A stretch of DNA of 64,000 nucleotides from CAZEKB01 sp964512225 (GCA_964512225.1 CAZEKB010000001.1:115446-179445); one strand, 5' to 3'; shown: positions 8,661 to 18,077, counted from the first letter of the stretch. Numbers and translations: made by a program. The notes: generated by a model not told the origin, from the sequence alone.

Positions 8661-10130
8661 TTATCGCGGGGGGTGGAAAAGCGGGAGCTGGGGGCGCCCG
8701 GCGCGTTCGTCGTGGACCACCGGGTAGCGGCCCGTGAAGCAGGCGTCGCAGAACCCCCCCGCGGAGCCGTGCACCGCCGAATGCATCCCCTCCACGCTCA
8801 GGTATCCGATGGTCTCCGCGCCCACGAAGCGACCGATCTCGGGCACCTCCGTGCGGGCCGCGATCAGCTCCTCGCGCGTGGGGGTGTCGATCCCGTAGTG
8901 GCAGGGGCCCGTCGTCGGCGGGGCGGCGATGCGCAGGTGCACCTCCCGAGCCCCCGCGCGGCGGAGCATGCGCACGATCTTCTTGCAGGTCGTGCCGCGC
9001 ACGAGGGAGTCGTCCACCACGACCACGCGCCGGTCCACCAGGAGGTCCGTCACGGCGTTGAGCTTGAGCTTCACGCCGAAGTCGCGGATGCGCTGGCTCG
9101 GCTCGATGAAGGACCGGCCCACGTAGTGGTTCCGGATCAGGCCCATGTCGAACTCGATGCCCGAAGCCCGGGCGTATCCGAGGGCCGCGGCCACGCCCGA
9201 GTCCGGGACCGGGATCACGACGTCCGCGTCCGCGGGCTGCTCCTCGGCCAGCTTCGCCCCGAGCCGCACCCGCACGCCGTGCACGTCGCGGCCCCACAGC
9301 TTGCTGTCCGGGCGGGAGAAGTAGAGGTACTCGAACACGCACCGGTGGACGGGCTTGCGGGGGAAGGGATGGAAGGAGGCGACGCCGCCCTCGTCGAACA
9401 CGACGACCTCCCCCGGCTCGATGTCGCGCACCGGGCGCGCCTCGATGAGGTCCAGCGCGCAGGTCTCCGACGCGACGACCCACGCCCCGCTCGCGTGACG
9501 GCCGAGGACGAGGGGGCGGAAGCCCATCGGGTCGACGGCGGCGACCAGCGTCGTGGGCGTCATGAGGACGATCGACCCCGCGCCCTGGAGGCGGCCGAAC
9601 GCGTCCACGAGCTTGTTCACGAGCGTCTTCTGGCGGGACATGGCGATGAGGTGTACGAGCACCTCGGTGTCGCTCGTGGTCTGGAACAACGCGCCGCCGG
9701 CCTCGAGCTCGCGCCGGATCGCCGGGGCGTCCACCCAGTTGCCGTTGTGACCGACCGCGAGCCCGCCCTCGAACTGGACCATCAGGGGCTGGACGTTGCG
9801 CTGCTCCGACCCCCCGGCCGTCGAATACCGCACGTGGCCGATCGCGCGGTCCCCCGCCAGGTTCTGGACTCGCTCGGCGCGCCCGAAGACGTCGGCCACG
9901 AGCCCCTGCCCGCGGTGGGCGCGGAGCTTCCGGCCGTCGGAGCTGATGATGCCCGCGCCCTCCTGGCCGCGGTGCTGCAGGGCGTGCAGCCCGAGGTACG
10001 CGAGGGTCGCCGCCTCGGGGTGTCCCCAGACCCCCACCACGCCGCACTCGTCGTGGAAGCGATCGGACCGCTGTTCGTCGCTCACGCCGCTCACGAAGGG
10101 GTCGAGGACCGGCAGACTCACGCGACTCAC
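8661..10130 (-). CDS. purF: Amidophosphoribosyltransferase
   Basis: First committed step of purine synthesis: glutamine + PRPP to phosphoribosylamine. The Ntn-type glutaminase domain starts at the catalytic Cys of DECGVVG, followed by the Arg of RYSTAG and by HNGN. The phosphoribosyltransferase domain has the PRPP loop VVVVDDSLVRGTT. GTG at 10130 overlaps the purL stop in GTGA and gives 489 aa with a 28-residue propeptide before Cys29. In-frame GTGs at 10121, 10094 and 10085 are alternatives; the last gives a 13-residue propeptide close to that of Bacillus. The propeptide must be cleaved for activity. Last pur gene of the run. Confidence 0.93.
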   Translation of the reverse strand: MSRVSLPVLDPFVSGVSDEQRSDRFHDECGVVGVWGHPEAATLAYLGLHALQHRGQEGAGIISSDGRKLRAHRGQGLVADVFGRAERVQNLAGDRAIGHVRYSTAGGSEQRNVQPLMVQFEGGLAVGHNGNWVDAPAIRRELEAGGALFQTTSDTEVLVHLIAMSRQKTLVNKLVDAFGRLQGAGSIVLMTPTTLVAAVDPMGFRPLVLGRHASGAWVVASETCALDLIEARPVRDIEPGEVVVFDEGGVASFHPFPRKPVHRCVFEYLYFSRPDSKLWGRDVHGVRVRLGAKLAEEQPADADVVIPVPDSGVAAALGYARASGIEFDMGLIRNHYVGRSFIEPSQRIRDFGVKLKLNAVTDLLVDRRVVVVDDSLVRGTTCKKIVRMLRRAGAREVHLRIAAPPTTGPCHYGIDTPTREELIAARTEVPEIGRFVGAETIGYLSVEGMHSAVHGSAGGFCDACFTGRYPVVHDERAGRPQLPLFHPPR

Positions 10131-12460
10131 GCGACCCCGACGGCCGTCTCGAAGCCGCCCCGCCAAGCGGCGAGCGCGTCGATGACGTCCACGTCCAGGG
10201 CGGGCTGCTTCCAGGCGTCGAGGACGACGATCCGGTCCCCGCCCACGGTGCCCGCCTCGAGGGCGCGGCAGCCCAGCTCCTGGGCCAGCGAGAAGAGGTC
10301 GGGGACCCGCGCGGCCGAGCACATCGCCCAGGCGCACCCGTGCGTCTCGCCGAAGAGGTACAGGTCGCGGGCCGCGGCGTCGGGGTACATCGGCAGCTGG
10401 ACGGTGCAGCCGATCGGCGACCCGTCGCCCGTGAGCGTGCCCGCGAGGGCCATCTCCGCGAGGGCGACCGCGAGGCCCCCGTCCGCGGCGTCGTGTGCGG
10501 CCTGGATCCAGCCCCGCTTCGCGCCCTCTTGCAGCAGCGCCAGCAGGGCCCGCTCCTCGTCCCAGTGGACCCGCGGCGGCGCGCCCTGCTCCACCCCGTG
10601 GATCTCGCTCGCGTAGGCGGTGGCGCCGAGCGTCTGGCGGGGGTTGCCGAGCAGCAGGAGGGCGAGCCCGTCCCCGCGGCGAAGGGCCATGGTCACGGCG
10701 TGCGACGCGTCGTCGAGCAGACCGACCATGCCGAGCGTCGGGGTGGGGTGGATGCTGGTGCCGGAGGTCTCGTTGTACAGCGAGACGTTGCCGGAGATCA
10801 CGGGGACGGACAGCTCCCGCAGGCCGTGAGCGAGGCCCGACACGGCCCGCTCGAACTCCCACATGACCTCGGGGCGCTCGGGGTTGCCGAAGTTGAGGCA
10901 GTCGGTCGCCGCCAGGGGACGCGCGCCCGTGCAGGCGACGTTGCGGGCGGCCTCGGCGACCACCCCCGCGGCGCCCTCGAAGGGGTCCGCCTTGACGTGC
11001 ACCTGGTTGCAGTCGACGGTCAGCGCGCACGCCTTGTCCGTCTCGGGGATGCGCAGCACGGCGGCGTCGGCCGCTCCGGGCCGCACCAGCGTGTTGAGCC
11101 GCACCATGTGGTCGTACTGGCGATAGACCCACCGCTTGTCCGCGATCCCGGGCGAAGCCAGGAGCCGGAGCAGGACGTCCCCGCAGTCCCCCGTCCCCGG
11201 GAGCTCGGGGACCGCCTGCCGCGCGGCCAGGTCCGCGGGCTCGCGCCGCGGCCGGTCGTACTTCGGCGCGTCGGCCAGCGCCTCGACGGGGATCGCGGCG
11301 ACGATCTCGCCGCCCTCTTCGATCCGCCACAGGCCGTCGTCCGTCACCTCGCCGATCACCACGGCTTCCAGGTCCCACTTGGCGAACACCTCGGCCACCA
11401 CGTGCTCACGACCCTTGGCGGCGACGAGCAGCATCCGCTCCTGGGACTCGGACAGCAGGCACTCGTAGGGGGTCATCCCCTCCTCGCGTCGGGGCACGGC
11501 GTCCACGTCGAGGCGCAGGCCCGTCCCCCCGCGACCCGCCATCTCCACCGACGACGACGTGAGGCCCGCCGCCCCCATGTCCTGGATCGCGACGATCGCG
11601 TCCCGCTTCATGAGCTCCAGGCAGGCCTCCAGGAGCAGCTTCTCCTTGTAGGGGTCGCCCACCTGGACGGTCGGCCGGTTGCCTTCCTTGCCCTCTTCGA
11701 AGACGTCGGAGGCCATCGTCGCCCCGTGGATGCCGTCGCGGCCGGTCCGCGCGCCCACGTACAGGACGGGGTTGCCCGGTCCGGCGGCCACGCCCCGGAA
11801 GATCGCGTCGCCGCGCATCACCCCGAACGCCATCGCGTTCACGAGGATGTTCCCGTCGTAGCAGGGGTGGAAGGCCACCTCCCCCGCGACGGTGGGGACG
11901 CCGATGCAGTTGCCGTAGCCCGCGATGCCCGCGACGACGCCGTCCACGAGGTGAGGCGTCTTCGGGTGGTCGGCGCGACCGAACCGCAGCGAGTTGAGGA
12001 GCGCGATCGGGCGAGCGCCCATGGTGAAGACGTCTCGGAGGATGCCGCCGACCCCCGTCGCCGCGCCCTGGTAGGGCTCGATGAACGAAGGGTGGTTGTG
12101 GCTCTCCATCTTGAAGCAGACGGCCCAGCCGTCGCCGATGTCCACGACGCCCGCGTTCTCGCCCGGGCCCTGGAGCACCTCGGGGCCCTCGGTGGGCAGG
12201 TTCGCGAGGTGGATCCGGGACGTCTTGTAGGAGCAGTGCTCGCTCCACATCACCGAAAAGACCCCGAGCTCGGTGTACGTGGGCTCACGCCCCATGAGGT
12301 CCACGACCTTGGCGTACTCGTCCGGGGCGAGCCCGTGCTCACTCACGAGCTCCGGGGTGACGGCCGGGTCCCCGGGGCGGGGCCTCACGGGGGGCACGAC
12401 CACCGGGTCGTTGCCGTTCCCGATGCGACTCACGCCGCTCACGCCGAGGATGTCGCTCAC
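10127..12460 (-). CDS. purL: Phosphoribosylformylglycinamidine synthase subunit II
   Basis: ATP-dependent amination of FGAR to FGAM, using ammonia delivered by PurQ. The 777-aa length is that of the small-type PurL that works with PurQ and PurS. Visible family motifs include the GREPTYTELG N-terminal region, SEHCSYK, the MESHNHPS motif, and the DGGLAVALAEMAL region of the AIRS-like C-terminal domain. GTG at 12460 overlaps the purQ TGA in a GTGA tetranucleotide, indicating translational coupling. The first 16 residues are an unusual Val-Ser-rich lead that shares 9-base units with the beginning of purF. Confidence 0.95.
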   Translation of the reverse strand: MSDILGVSGVSRIGNGNDPVVVPPVRPRPGDPAVTPELVSEHGLAPDEYAKVVDLMGREPTYTELGVFSVMWSEHCSYKTSRIHLANLPTEGPEVLQGPGENAGVVDIGDGWAVCFKMESHNHPSFIEPYQGAATGVGGILRDVFTMGARPIALLNSLRFGRADHPKTPHLVDGVVAGIAGYGNCIGVPTVAGEVAFHPCYDGNILVNAMAFGVMRGDAIFRGVAAGPGNPVLYVGARTGRDGIHGATMASDVFEEGKEGNRPTVQVGDPYKEKLLLEACLELMKRDAIVAIQDMGAAGLTSSSVEMAGRGGTGLRLDVDAVPRREEGMTPYECLLSESQERMLLVAAKGREHVVAEVFAKWDLEAVVIGEVTDDGLWRIEEGGEIVAAIPVEALADAPKYDRPRREPADLAARQAVPELPGTGDCGDVLLRLLASPGIADKRWVYRQYDHMVRLNTLVRPGAADAAVLRIPETDKACALTVDCNQVHVKADPFEGAAGVVAEAARNVACTGARPLAATDCLNFGNPERPEVMWEFERAVSGLAHGLRELSVPVISGNVSLYNETSGTSIHPTPTLGMVGLLDDASHAVTMALRRGDGLALLLLGNPRQTLGATAYASEIHGVEQGAPPRVHWDEERALLALLQEGAKRGWIQAAHDAADGGLAVALAEMALAGTLTGDGSPIGCTVQLPMYPDAAARDLYLFGETHGCAWAMCSAARVPDLFSLAQELGCRALEAGTVGGDRIVVLDAWKQPALDVDVIDALAAWRGGFETAVGVA

Positions 12461-13152
12461 GCCTCACCGCCTTCCACGGCCGCCGCGATCGATCGAAAGA
12501 CCCAGGCCCCCGACGCGTCGCCCAGGGCCTTCTCGGCGTTGCGCTCGGGGTGGGGCATCATCCCCAGGACGTTGCCGCCCGCGTTCACGATCCCGGCGAT
12601 GTTGTTCCGCGAGCCGTTGGGGTTGGCGTGCGCCGTCGGCTCCCCGTCGGGGTCGGCGTACCGGAAGGCCACTCTCCCCTCCCCTTCCAGGCGCGCGAGG
12701 GTGTCGTCGTCGGCGTAGTAGCAGCCGTCGTGGTGCGCGATCGGGGCCACGAGGGTCTCGGGGCAGCGGGACGTGAACGGCAGGTGCCCGTTCGCGGTGG
12801 CGAGCACGGCGTCCTCGCAGATGAACTTCAGGCCCTTGTTGCGGAGCAGCGCGCCCGGCAGCAGCCCGGCCTCCGTGAGCACCTGGAAGCCGTTGCAGAT
12901 GCCGATCACCAACCCCCCGCGCTCGGCGTGAGCGATGACGGCGTCCATGATCGGCGAGAAGCGGGCGATCGCCCCGCACCGCAGGTAGTCGCCGTAGGAG
13001 AAGCCCCCGGGGAGGACGACGCAGTCCACGTCCCCCACCGACGTCTCCTTGTGCCAGAGGAACGCGGCTTCGTGCCCGAGCTGGTGCTTCACGACGTGGT
13101 AGGCGTCGTGATCGCAGTTGCTCCCGGGGAAGGTGACGACTCCGAACTTCAC
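12457..13152 (-). CDS. purQ: Phosphoribosylformylglycinamidine synthase, glutaminase subunit
   Basis: Class I glutamine amidotransferase that supplies ammonia to PurL. 231 aa, normal for PurQ. The N-terminus has TFPGSNCDHD, the nucleophile Cys lies in GICNGFQ, and the His/Glu of the triad in MMPHPER near the C-terminus. It is downstream of purS by 45 bases and coupled to purL by a 4-base overlap, consistent with a PurLQS complex. ATG 13152 is preceded by GAGGAG. Confidence 0.95.
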   Translation of the reverse strand: MKFGVVTFPGSNCDHDAYHVVKHQLGHEAAFLWHKETSVGDVDCVVLPGGFSYGDYLRCGAIARFSPIMDAVIAHAERGGLVIGICNGFQVLTEAGLLPGALLRNKGLKFICEDAVLATANGHLPFTSRCPETLVAPIAHHDGCYYADDDTLARLEGEGRVAFRYADPDGEPTAHANPNGSRNNIAGIVNAGGNVLGMMPHPERNAEKALGDASGAWVFRSIAAAVEGGEA

Positions 13153-13197
13153 GTCGGTCTCTCCTCGCTGCAGATCGTGGCGCCTGCGGGGGCGGGG

Positions 13198-13443
13198 TCA
13201 GTCGAGGAGTTCGACGGTGAAGTCTTCGACGACTTCGTTGGCGAGCAGCTTGCTCGCCATCGACCGACCCTGCTCCAGGGCGACGTCTCGGTCCAGGCCG
13301 TCGGGCAGGTCGACGTCCACGACGCGGCCGACGCGCACGCGGCTCACGCCGTCGAACCCGAGGGCCCCCAGGCCGTGGCGGACGGCCTCGCCCTGGGGGT
13401 CGAGGACCCCCCGGCGGGGCATGACGTGGACGCGGACCCGCAT
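13198..13443 (-). CDS. purS: Phosphoribosylformylglycinamidine synthase subunit PurS
   Basis: 81-aa subunit that links PurQ and PurL in the FGAM synthase complex. ATG at 13443 (start MRVRVHVMP) lies two bases after the purC stop. The sequence ends in VVEDFTVELLD, typical of PurS, which folds as a ferredoxin-like dimer. Its presence agrees with the small-type PurL. It is recognised by position and pattern; the fast-evolving middle is less informative. Confidence 0.9.
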   Translation of the reverse strand: MRVRVHVMPRRGVLDPQGEAVRHGLGALGFDGVSRVRVGRVVDVDLPDGLDRDVALEQGRSMASKLLANEVVEDFTVELLD

Positions 13444-13445
13444 CG

Positions 13446-14171
13446 CTACAGGCTGAGCGCGCCGGCGACGGCGTCGGCGACCTTGGAGTAGGCGCCCTCG
13501 ACGTTGCCGAGGTCTCGTCGGAACCGGTCCTTGTCGAGCTTCTCGCCGGTGGCGGCGTCCCAGAGGCGGCAGCCGTCGGGCGAGATCTCGTCCGCCAGCA
13601 GCAGCTCGCCGTCGACGTATCCGAACTCCAGCTTGAAGTCGACGAGGGAGATGCCGATGTTCGCGAAGAACGCCTTCATGAGCTCGTTGACCCGGTAGCC
13701 GAGCTCCGTGAGCTTCGCCACCGTCTGCTCGTCCGCCCACTCGAACATGTCGATGTGCGTGAGCGTGACGAGCGGGTCGCCCAGGTCGTCGTCCTTGAGG
13801 AAGAACTCGAGCAGCGGCTTGCGCAGCTCCGGGCCCTCTTCGAGGCCGAACCGCTTGGCGAGCGAGCCCGCGACGCGGTTCCGGAGGACGACCTCCAGGG
13901 GGACGATCTCGACGCGCTTGACGAGCATCTCGTTGTCGCCCGCCAGGCCGATGAAGTGGGTCTTGATGCCTTCGGCTTCGAGCATCCGGAAGATCCGCGC
14001 CGAGATCTGGCAGTTGAACGTGCCCTTCCCGGTGATGGTCCCCTTCTTGATCCCGTTGAAGGCCGTGGCGTCGTCCTTGAACACCTGCAGGAGGACGGCG
14101 GGGTCCTCCGTCTCGAACAGGATCTTGGACTTGCCCTCGCTGATCTGAGCACCGCGCTGCGCCATGGTCAC
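13446..14171 (-). CDS. purC: Phosphoribosylaminoimidazole-succinocarboxamide synthase
   Basis: SAICAR synthetase: ATP-dependent joining of CAIR and aspartate. About 239-241 aa, typical. The EGKSKILFET nucleotide-binding start, DDATAFNGIKKGTI, and the GVYVDGELLLADEISPD-like motif (EFGYVDGELLLADEISPDG) are clear. ATG at 14165 gives the usual MAQRG start. GTG at 14171 makes a GTGA overlap with the purB stop and is chosen because coupling is the rule in this run; the two differ by two residues. Confidence 0.95.
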   Translation of the reverse strand: MTMAQRGAQISEGKSKILFETEDPAVLLQVFKDDATAFNGIKKGTITGKGTFNCQISARIFRMLEAEGIKTHFIGLAGDNEMLVKRVEIVPLEVVLRNRVAGSLAKRFGLEEGPELRKPLLEFFLKDDDLGDPLVTLTHIDMFEWADEQTVAKLTELGYRVNELMKAFFANIGISLVDFKLEFGYVDGELLLADEISPDGCRLWDAATGEKLDKDRFRRDLGNVEGAYSKVADAVAGALSL

Positions 14172-15466
14172 GCTCCCGAGAAGACTCGATTGAAGATGAA
14201 GTCACGTCGCCCGATGTAGGCGTCGATGTCGAAGACCGCCTCGATGGCCCCGGCGTCGAGGCGGGACTTTACATCCGGGTCCTCCGCGATCAAGGACTGC
14301 AGATCACCCTCTCGCCGCCACACGCGCATCGCGTGCTTCTGAACGAGCCCGTAGGCCTCCTCGCGCGTCATTCCGGCCTCCACGAGGGCCAGCATCACCC
14401 GCTGGGAGAAGTGGATCCCGCCGAGCTGATCGAGGTTCCGCTGCATGTTCTCCGGGTAGACGACGAGCCCGTCCATCATCCGCGTGAAGCGGACCAGCAT
14501 GAAGTGCAGCGCGGTCGTCGCGTCGGGGCCGATGACCCGCTCGACGGAGCTGTGGGAGATGTCGCGTTCGTGCCACAGCGCCACGTTCTCCAGGGCCGGG
14601 AACGCGTAGGAGCGGACGAGCCGGGCGAGCCCGGTCATGTTCTCGCTGAGGATGGGGTTGCGCTTGTGGGGCATCGCGGACGAGCCCTTCTGCCCCTTCG
14701 TGAACGGCTCCTCGGCCTCGAGCACCTCGGTGCGCTGCAGGTGGCGGACCTCCACCGCGAAGCGCTCGATCGTGGACGCCGTGAGCGCGAGCGCGCAGAA
14801 GAAGTCGGCGTGGCGGTCTCGCGAGACCACCTGGGTCGTGACCGCGGCGGGCCGCAGGCCGAGGCGCCCGCAGACGTACTCCTCGACGCGCGGGTCGACG
14901 AAGGCGTAGGTGCCGACGGCGCCGGAGATCGCCCCCACCGCCACCTCTTCGGTCGCCTCGGCGACCCGCGCCCGGCACCGGCGGAGGTCGTCGTACCAGC
15001 CCGCGAGCTTCAGCCCGAAGGTCGTCGGCTCGGCGTGGATCCCGTGGCTGCGGCCGATGCAGACGAGGTCCTTGGTCTCCTCGGCCCGTCGGCGGACCAC
15101 CGACAGGGCCCCGTCCAGCGCCTGGACGATGAGTCGCCCCGCGTCCCGCATCTGCACGGCGGTCGCGGTGTCCAGCACGTCGGAGCTGGTCATGCCCTTG
15201 TGGAGCCACCGGGCGGCGGGCCCGACGACCTCGGTCACGGCCGTGAGGAACGCGATCACGTCGTGCTTGAGCGTCGCCTCCAGCTCGTCGACCCGGGCCG
15301 CGTCGAAGTCCGCCGTCTCCCGACAGGTCCGGGCGTCTTCGGCCGGCACATGGCCGAGCTCGGCCATCGCTTCGCAGGCGAGCAGCTCGATCTCGAGGAG
15401 GATCCGCAGGCGGTTCTCCTGGGACCAGAGGGCGGCCATCTCGGGCCGGGTGTAGCGAGGGATCAC
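14168..15466 (-). CDS. purB: Adenylosuccinate lyase
   Basis: Cleaves SAICAR to AICAR and adenylosuccinate to AMP, both releasing fumarate. Fumarase-superfamily signature SSAMPHKRNP with the flexible catalytic loop is present, plus the TSSDVLDTA and GRSHGIHAEP motifs. GTG at 15466 (start VIPRYTRPEM) gives 432 aa, the length and N-terminus of Bacillus PurB. It has GGAGG five bases upstream, so I prefer it to the in-frame GTG at 15502. First gene of the purBCSQLF order; the MBL-hydrolase gene lies 80 bases upstream. Confidence 0.95.
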   Translation of the reverse strand: MIPRYTRPEMAALWSQENRLRILLEIELLACEAMAELGHVPAEDARTCRETADFDAARVDELEATLKHDVIAFLTAVTEVVGPAARWLHKGMTSSDVLDTATAVQMRDAGRLIVQALDGALSVVRRRAEETKDLVCIGRSHGIHAEPTTFGLKLAGWYDDLRRCRARVAEATEEVAVGAISGAVGTYAFVDPRVEEYVCGRLGLRPAAVTTQVVSRDRHADFFCALALTASTIERFAVEVRHLQRTEVLEAEEPFTKGQKGSSAMPHKRNPILSENMTGLARLVRSYAFPALENVALWHERDISHSSVERVIGPDATTALHFMLVRFTRMMDGLVVYPENMQRNLDQLGGIHFSQRVMLALVEAGMTREEAYGLVQKHAMRVWRREGDLQSLIAEDPDVKSRLDAGAIEAVFDIDAYIGRRDFIFNRVFSGA

Positions 15467-15546
15467 GGGGGCCTCCGGGACTGGGGCGCGGAGTGTAGTC
15501 ACCGTCCGTCCCTCGGGGGATCGAGGATCGGGGTTTCACCGAATCG

Positions 15547-16365
15547 TCACATCCGCCCGTCGTCGAGCCTCAGGAGCGGGCCCGGAGCGTCCGCCCCGGC
15601 CACGTGCAGCCGGGGTCGAGGGCGCCGCCACCCCGCCAGGGCCGCGCGCGCGGCGGCGAGGGCGAGCTCCTCGGTGTTGTTCTTCTCCGAGATGTGCGCG
15701 AGGACGACGTCGCGCACGGCGCCCCCGTCGAGCCGCGCGAGCAGCGCCCCCGCCTGGGCGTTGGAGAGGTGGCCGTGGTCCCCCAGGACGCGCTCCTTCA
15801 CCGAGTCGGGGTACGGATTGGCGGCGACGAGCGCGGGGTCGTGGTTGAACTCGAGGATCACCGCCCGGCAGCCGCGGAGTCGGTCGACGATCCCCCGCCG
15901 GATCGTGCCCAGGTCCGTCACCAGCCCGAGCTTGCTCGCGCCCGCGCCCACGACGAACCCCACCGGGTCGACGGTGTCGTGGGGGACGCGGAAGGCGTCG
16001 ATGGAGAGCGCGCCCACGCGCAGGGTGCGGTCGGGCACGAGGCGGCGGACGTCGTCGATCTCGCCCGCGTCGGGCATCTGGGCTCGGCAGGCCGACGTCA
16101 TGTAGACGGGCACGCCGAGGACGCGGCTGGTGACGCGGGCGCCCCCCACGTGGTCCGAGTGCTCGTGCGTGAGGGCGATCGCGCGGATCGAGTCGGGGGA
16201 CACGCCCACCGCCTCGAGGCGGTCGACCACCGACTTCGCGCTGAGCCCGCAGTCGAGCAGCACGGCGTCGCCCTCGCAGACGACGACGGTGGCGTTCCCC
16301 CGGGATCCCGAGCCCAGGCTCGCGAACCGGATGGTCTTGCTAAATAGGTCGAGATTCTGGAACAT
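15547..16365 (-). CDS. MBL-fold metallohydrolase, YycJ/WalJ-like
   Basis: 272 aa metallo-beta-lactamase-fold protein. N-terminal LGSGSRGNATVV is the YycJ signature, and the metal-binding THEHSDH motif lies near residue 70. Later His/Asp ligands occur in VPHDTVDP, VTDLG and GDHGHLSN. In Firmicutes, YycJ is tied to the WalRK system and has been reported as a nuclease; here no wal genes are near, so the role is unknown. ATG 16365 has no visible Shine-Dalgarno. It precedes the pur run on the same strand and is divergent from the gene at 16446. Confidence 0.8.
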   Translation of the reverse strand: MFQNLDLFSKTIRFASLGSGSRGNATVVVCEGDAVLLDCGLSAKSVVDRLEAVGVSPDSIRAIALTHEHSDHVGGARVTSRVLGVPVYMTSACRAQMPDAGEIDDVRRLVPDRTLRVGALSIDAFRVPHDTVDPVGFVVGAGASKLGLVTDLGTIRRGIVDRLRGCRAVILEFNHDPALVAANPYPDSVKERVLGDHGHLSNAQAGALLARLDGGAVRDVVLAHISEKNNTEELALAAARAALAGWRRPRPRLHVAGADAPGPLLRLDDGRM

Positions 16366-16445
16366 CGGCGGAGCGCGCGGGCCCAACGCGGGGAGGCGAT
16401 GGTACCCGGAACATCGCGTGCCGCGCGCAGAGGAGACGCGAAGTC

Positions 16446-16970
16446 ATGGCTCTCAACCAGTGTCCGCAGTGCAACGCCGGGGTCGTCCCGGGTCAGGTCG
16501 CCTGCACGCGCTGCGGCTACGACTTCATCAAGGGCGCGAATCCCTCCGAGTGGGAGTCCGAGGACGACCACCGCAAGCGCACCACGGCCACGGCCGTCGG
16601 CGTCGGGGCGGCCGTGATCGTCGCGGCCATCGTCGGCTACCTGGTCGTGCGCGAGCCGCCCCCGCCTCCGATCGAGCCCTGCATCCCCGCCCTCGGCGAT
16701 CTCCGGGGAGCGGTCCAGGCCGGCTCCGCCGACGCCGCGATCCCCAGCTGCCCGGATACGCCGCCCGGCTCCGTGAGTTGCTGGGCGCCCATGGGCCTCA
16801 CGCTCTCGAAGATGCCGAGCGCGCCCGGGGAGCGATACCGGCTCACCCCGACCGCGGGCGGCTTCGACATCGAGTGCCGCGTGGACGCCGACAAGGACGG
16901 CAAGGAAGCGCTCTACCGCACGACGCAGGACGTCGGGCCCGTCCGCATCACGGGCGTCGAGATCCGCTGA
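16446..16970 (+). CDS. Zinc-ribbon membrane protein with pilin-like C-terminal region
   Basis: 174 aa. Residues 1-25 contain two CxxC pairs (CPQC, CTRC) forming a rubredoxin-type zinc ribbon. One transmembrane helix (about 47-68) and a Pro-rich spacer follow. The exported part (about 85-174) has three Cys and a YRLTPTAGGFDIECRVDAD-like segment that recalls the C-terminal domain of type IV pilin-like proteins. No prepilin cleavage site is present. GAGGAG is upstream of the ATG. Convergent with the FAD oxidoreductase; a 10-bp GC palindrome spans the junction. Function unknown; other myxobacterial zinc-ribbon/TM proteins have similar layout. Confidence 0.75.
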   Translation: MALNQCPQCNAGVVPGQVACTRCGYDFIKGANPSEWESEDDHRKRTTATAVGVGAAVIVAAIVGYLVVREPPPPPIEPCIPALGDLRGAVQAGSADAAIPSCPDTPPGSVSCWAPMGLTLSKMPSAPGERYRLTPTAGGFDIECRVDADKDGKEALYRTTQDVGPVRITGVEIR

Positions 16971-16979
16971 CGACCCGGG

Positions 16980-18077
16980 TCAGAGCATCCGCCGCGCGGC
17001 CAGGAGGCCCGGCAGCGGCCGCTCTTCGGTCTCTCCGAGCATCGCCCGGGCGACGACCTCGACCGCCTCGCCGATCCACGACAGCCCCCAGCCGCACCAG
17101 CCCGCCAGGGCCACGATCCTCGGGGCCCCCGGGAGCGGGCCCACGATCGGGAGCCCGTCGCAGCTGTACGCGGCGATCCCCGCCCACCGACGGGTGACCT
17201 CCCCGCCGCCGAGGTGCGTCGCCACGAAGGCGTCCTGACGGTCGGACACGGCCTCCGACAGGGTCGCGTCGTCCACCTCGCCCGCCCCCATCTCGGGCTG
17301 CTCCGCCCACCGACACCCCAGGAACTCCAGGCCGCCGTCGTCCGTGGGGGCCCAGGCCTCGTGCCGGTGCCGCGCGACGGCGGCCTCGCGGGCCCGGCCG
17401 CCGCCGGGAGCGCTGCGCCGGGCCTGCACCCGGACGGGGTAGAGCAGATCGGCGAAGAAGGGGTGCACGGCGCCGCTGCCGACGCCCGCCGCGACGACCG
17501 CGATCTCGGCCCGCACCGGCTCCGCCCCGTCGCGCTGCACCAGGACTCCGTCGTCCGCGCGGGCGATCGTCGCGGCGCCGGGGAGCAGCTCCACGTCGTC
17601 GAGCGCGGCGACGGCGCGTCGGAGGTCCACGCAGCCGTCATCGGCCAGGCGCACGCCCCCCAGGAACCCCCGCCCCACCCGCGACTCGAGCCCCGCCCCG
17701 TCGGCGGCCTCCCCGTCGGGCAGCCCCCAGGACGCCAGGAGCCGGCGAGCGAGGTCCCACTCCTGCCGCTCGGAGTCGTGCATGGCGACGCGCCAGACCC
17801 CCCGGCGCGCGCCGGGATCCAGGCCCAGCAGGCGCTCGCTCGCGGCTCGGGAGAACGTCCACAGCTCGCGGGCCGCGGCGTCCCCGACGGCGTGGGCGAT
17901 GCGCACCGGGCTGTCGTGTCCGCCCGCCGCGACGATACCGAGGGAGCGATCGGTGGCGGGGGCCGGGGAGGGCGCGACGGGCGCCAGGCGGACGACCTTC
18001 GCCGCGGGGGCGCACCGGGCCGCGACCCAGCGGGCGGCCAGGCCCCCGCCCAGGACCGCGATGTCCGCGCGGATCAC
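16980..18077 (-). CDS. FAD-dependent oxidoreductase, glycine/D-amino-acid oxidase (DAO) type
   Basis: 365 aa. The N-terminal dinucleotide-binding motif is VLGGGLAARW. The C-terminus has RWAGIAAYSCDGLPIVGPLPG followed by a Gly/Trp-rich WCGWGLSW segment, the usual place of the second FAD contact in DAO-family enzymes. Substrate cannot be read from the sequence. GTG at 18077 overlaps the stop of the upstream SH3-protein gene in GTGA, which decides the start. Third gene of an SDR / SH3 / FAD operon on this strand. Confidence 0.8.
   Translation of the reverse strand: MIRADIAVLGGGLAARWVAARCAPAAKVVRLAPVAPSPAPATDRSLGIVAAGGHDSPVRIAHAVGDAAARELWTFSRAASERLLGLDPGARRGVWRVAMHDSERQEWDLARRLLASWGLPDGEAADGAGLESRVGRGFLGGVRLADDGCVDLRRAVAALDDVELLPGAATIARADDGVLVQRDGAEPVRAEIAVVAAGVGSGAVHPFFADLLYPVRVQARRSAPGGGRAREAAVARHRHEAWAPTDDGGLEFLGCRWAEQPEMGAGEVDDATLSEAVSDRQDAFVATHLGGGEVTRRWAGIAAYSCDGLPIVGPLPGAPRIVALAGWCGWGLSWIGEAVEVVARAMLGETEERPLPGLLAARRML

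Noticed and set aside
6001..10047. 1348-aa frame covering hsp70-pilZ and upstream
   Set aside because: The upstream half is the shadow of purF; ATG 8571 with GGAG starts the actual protein.
16972..16981. GACCCGGGTC palindrome between the convergent zinc-ribbon and FAD genes
   Set aside because: No loop can form and short palindromes are common at this GC content; not called a terminator.
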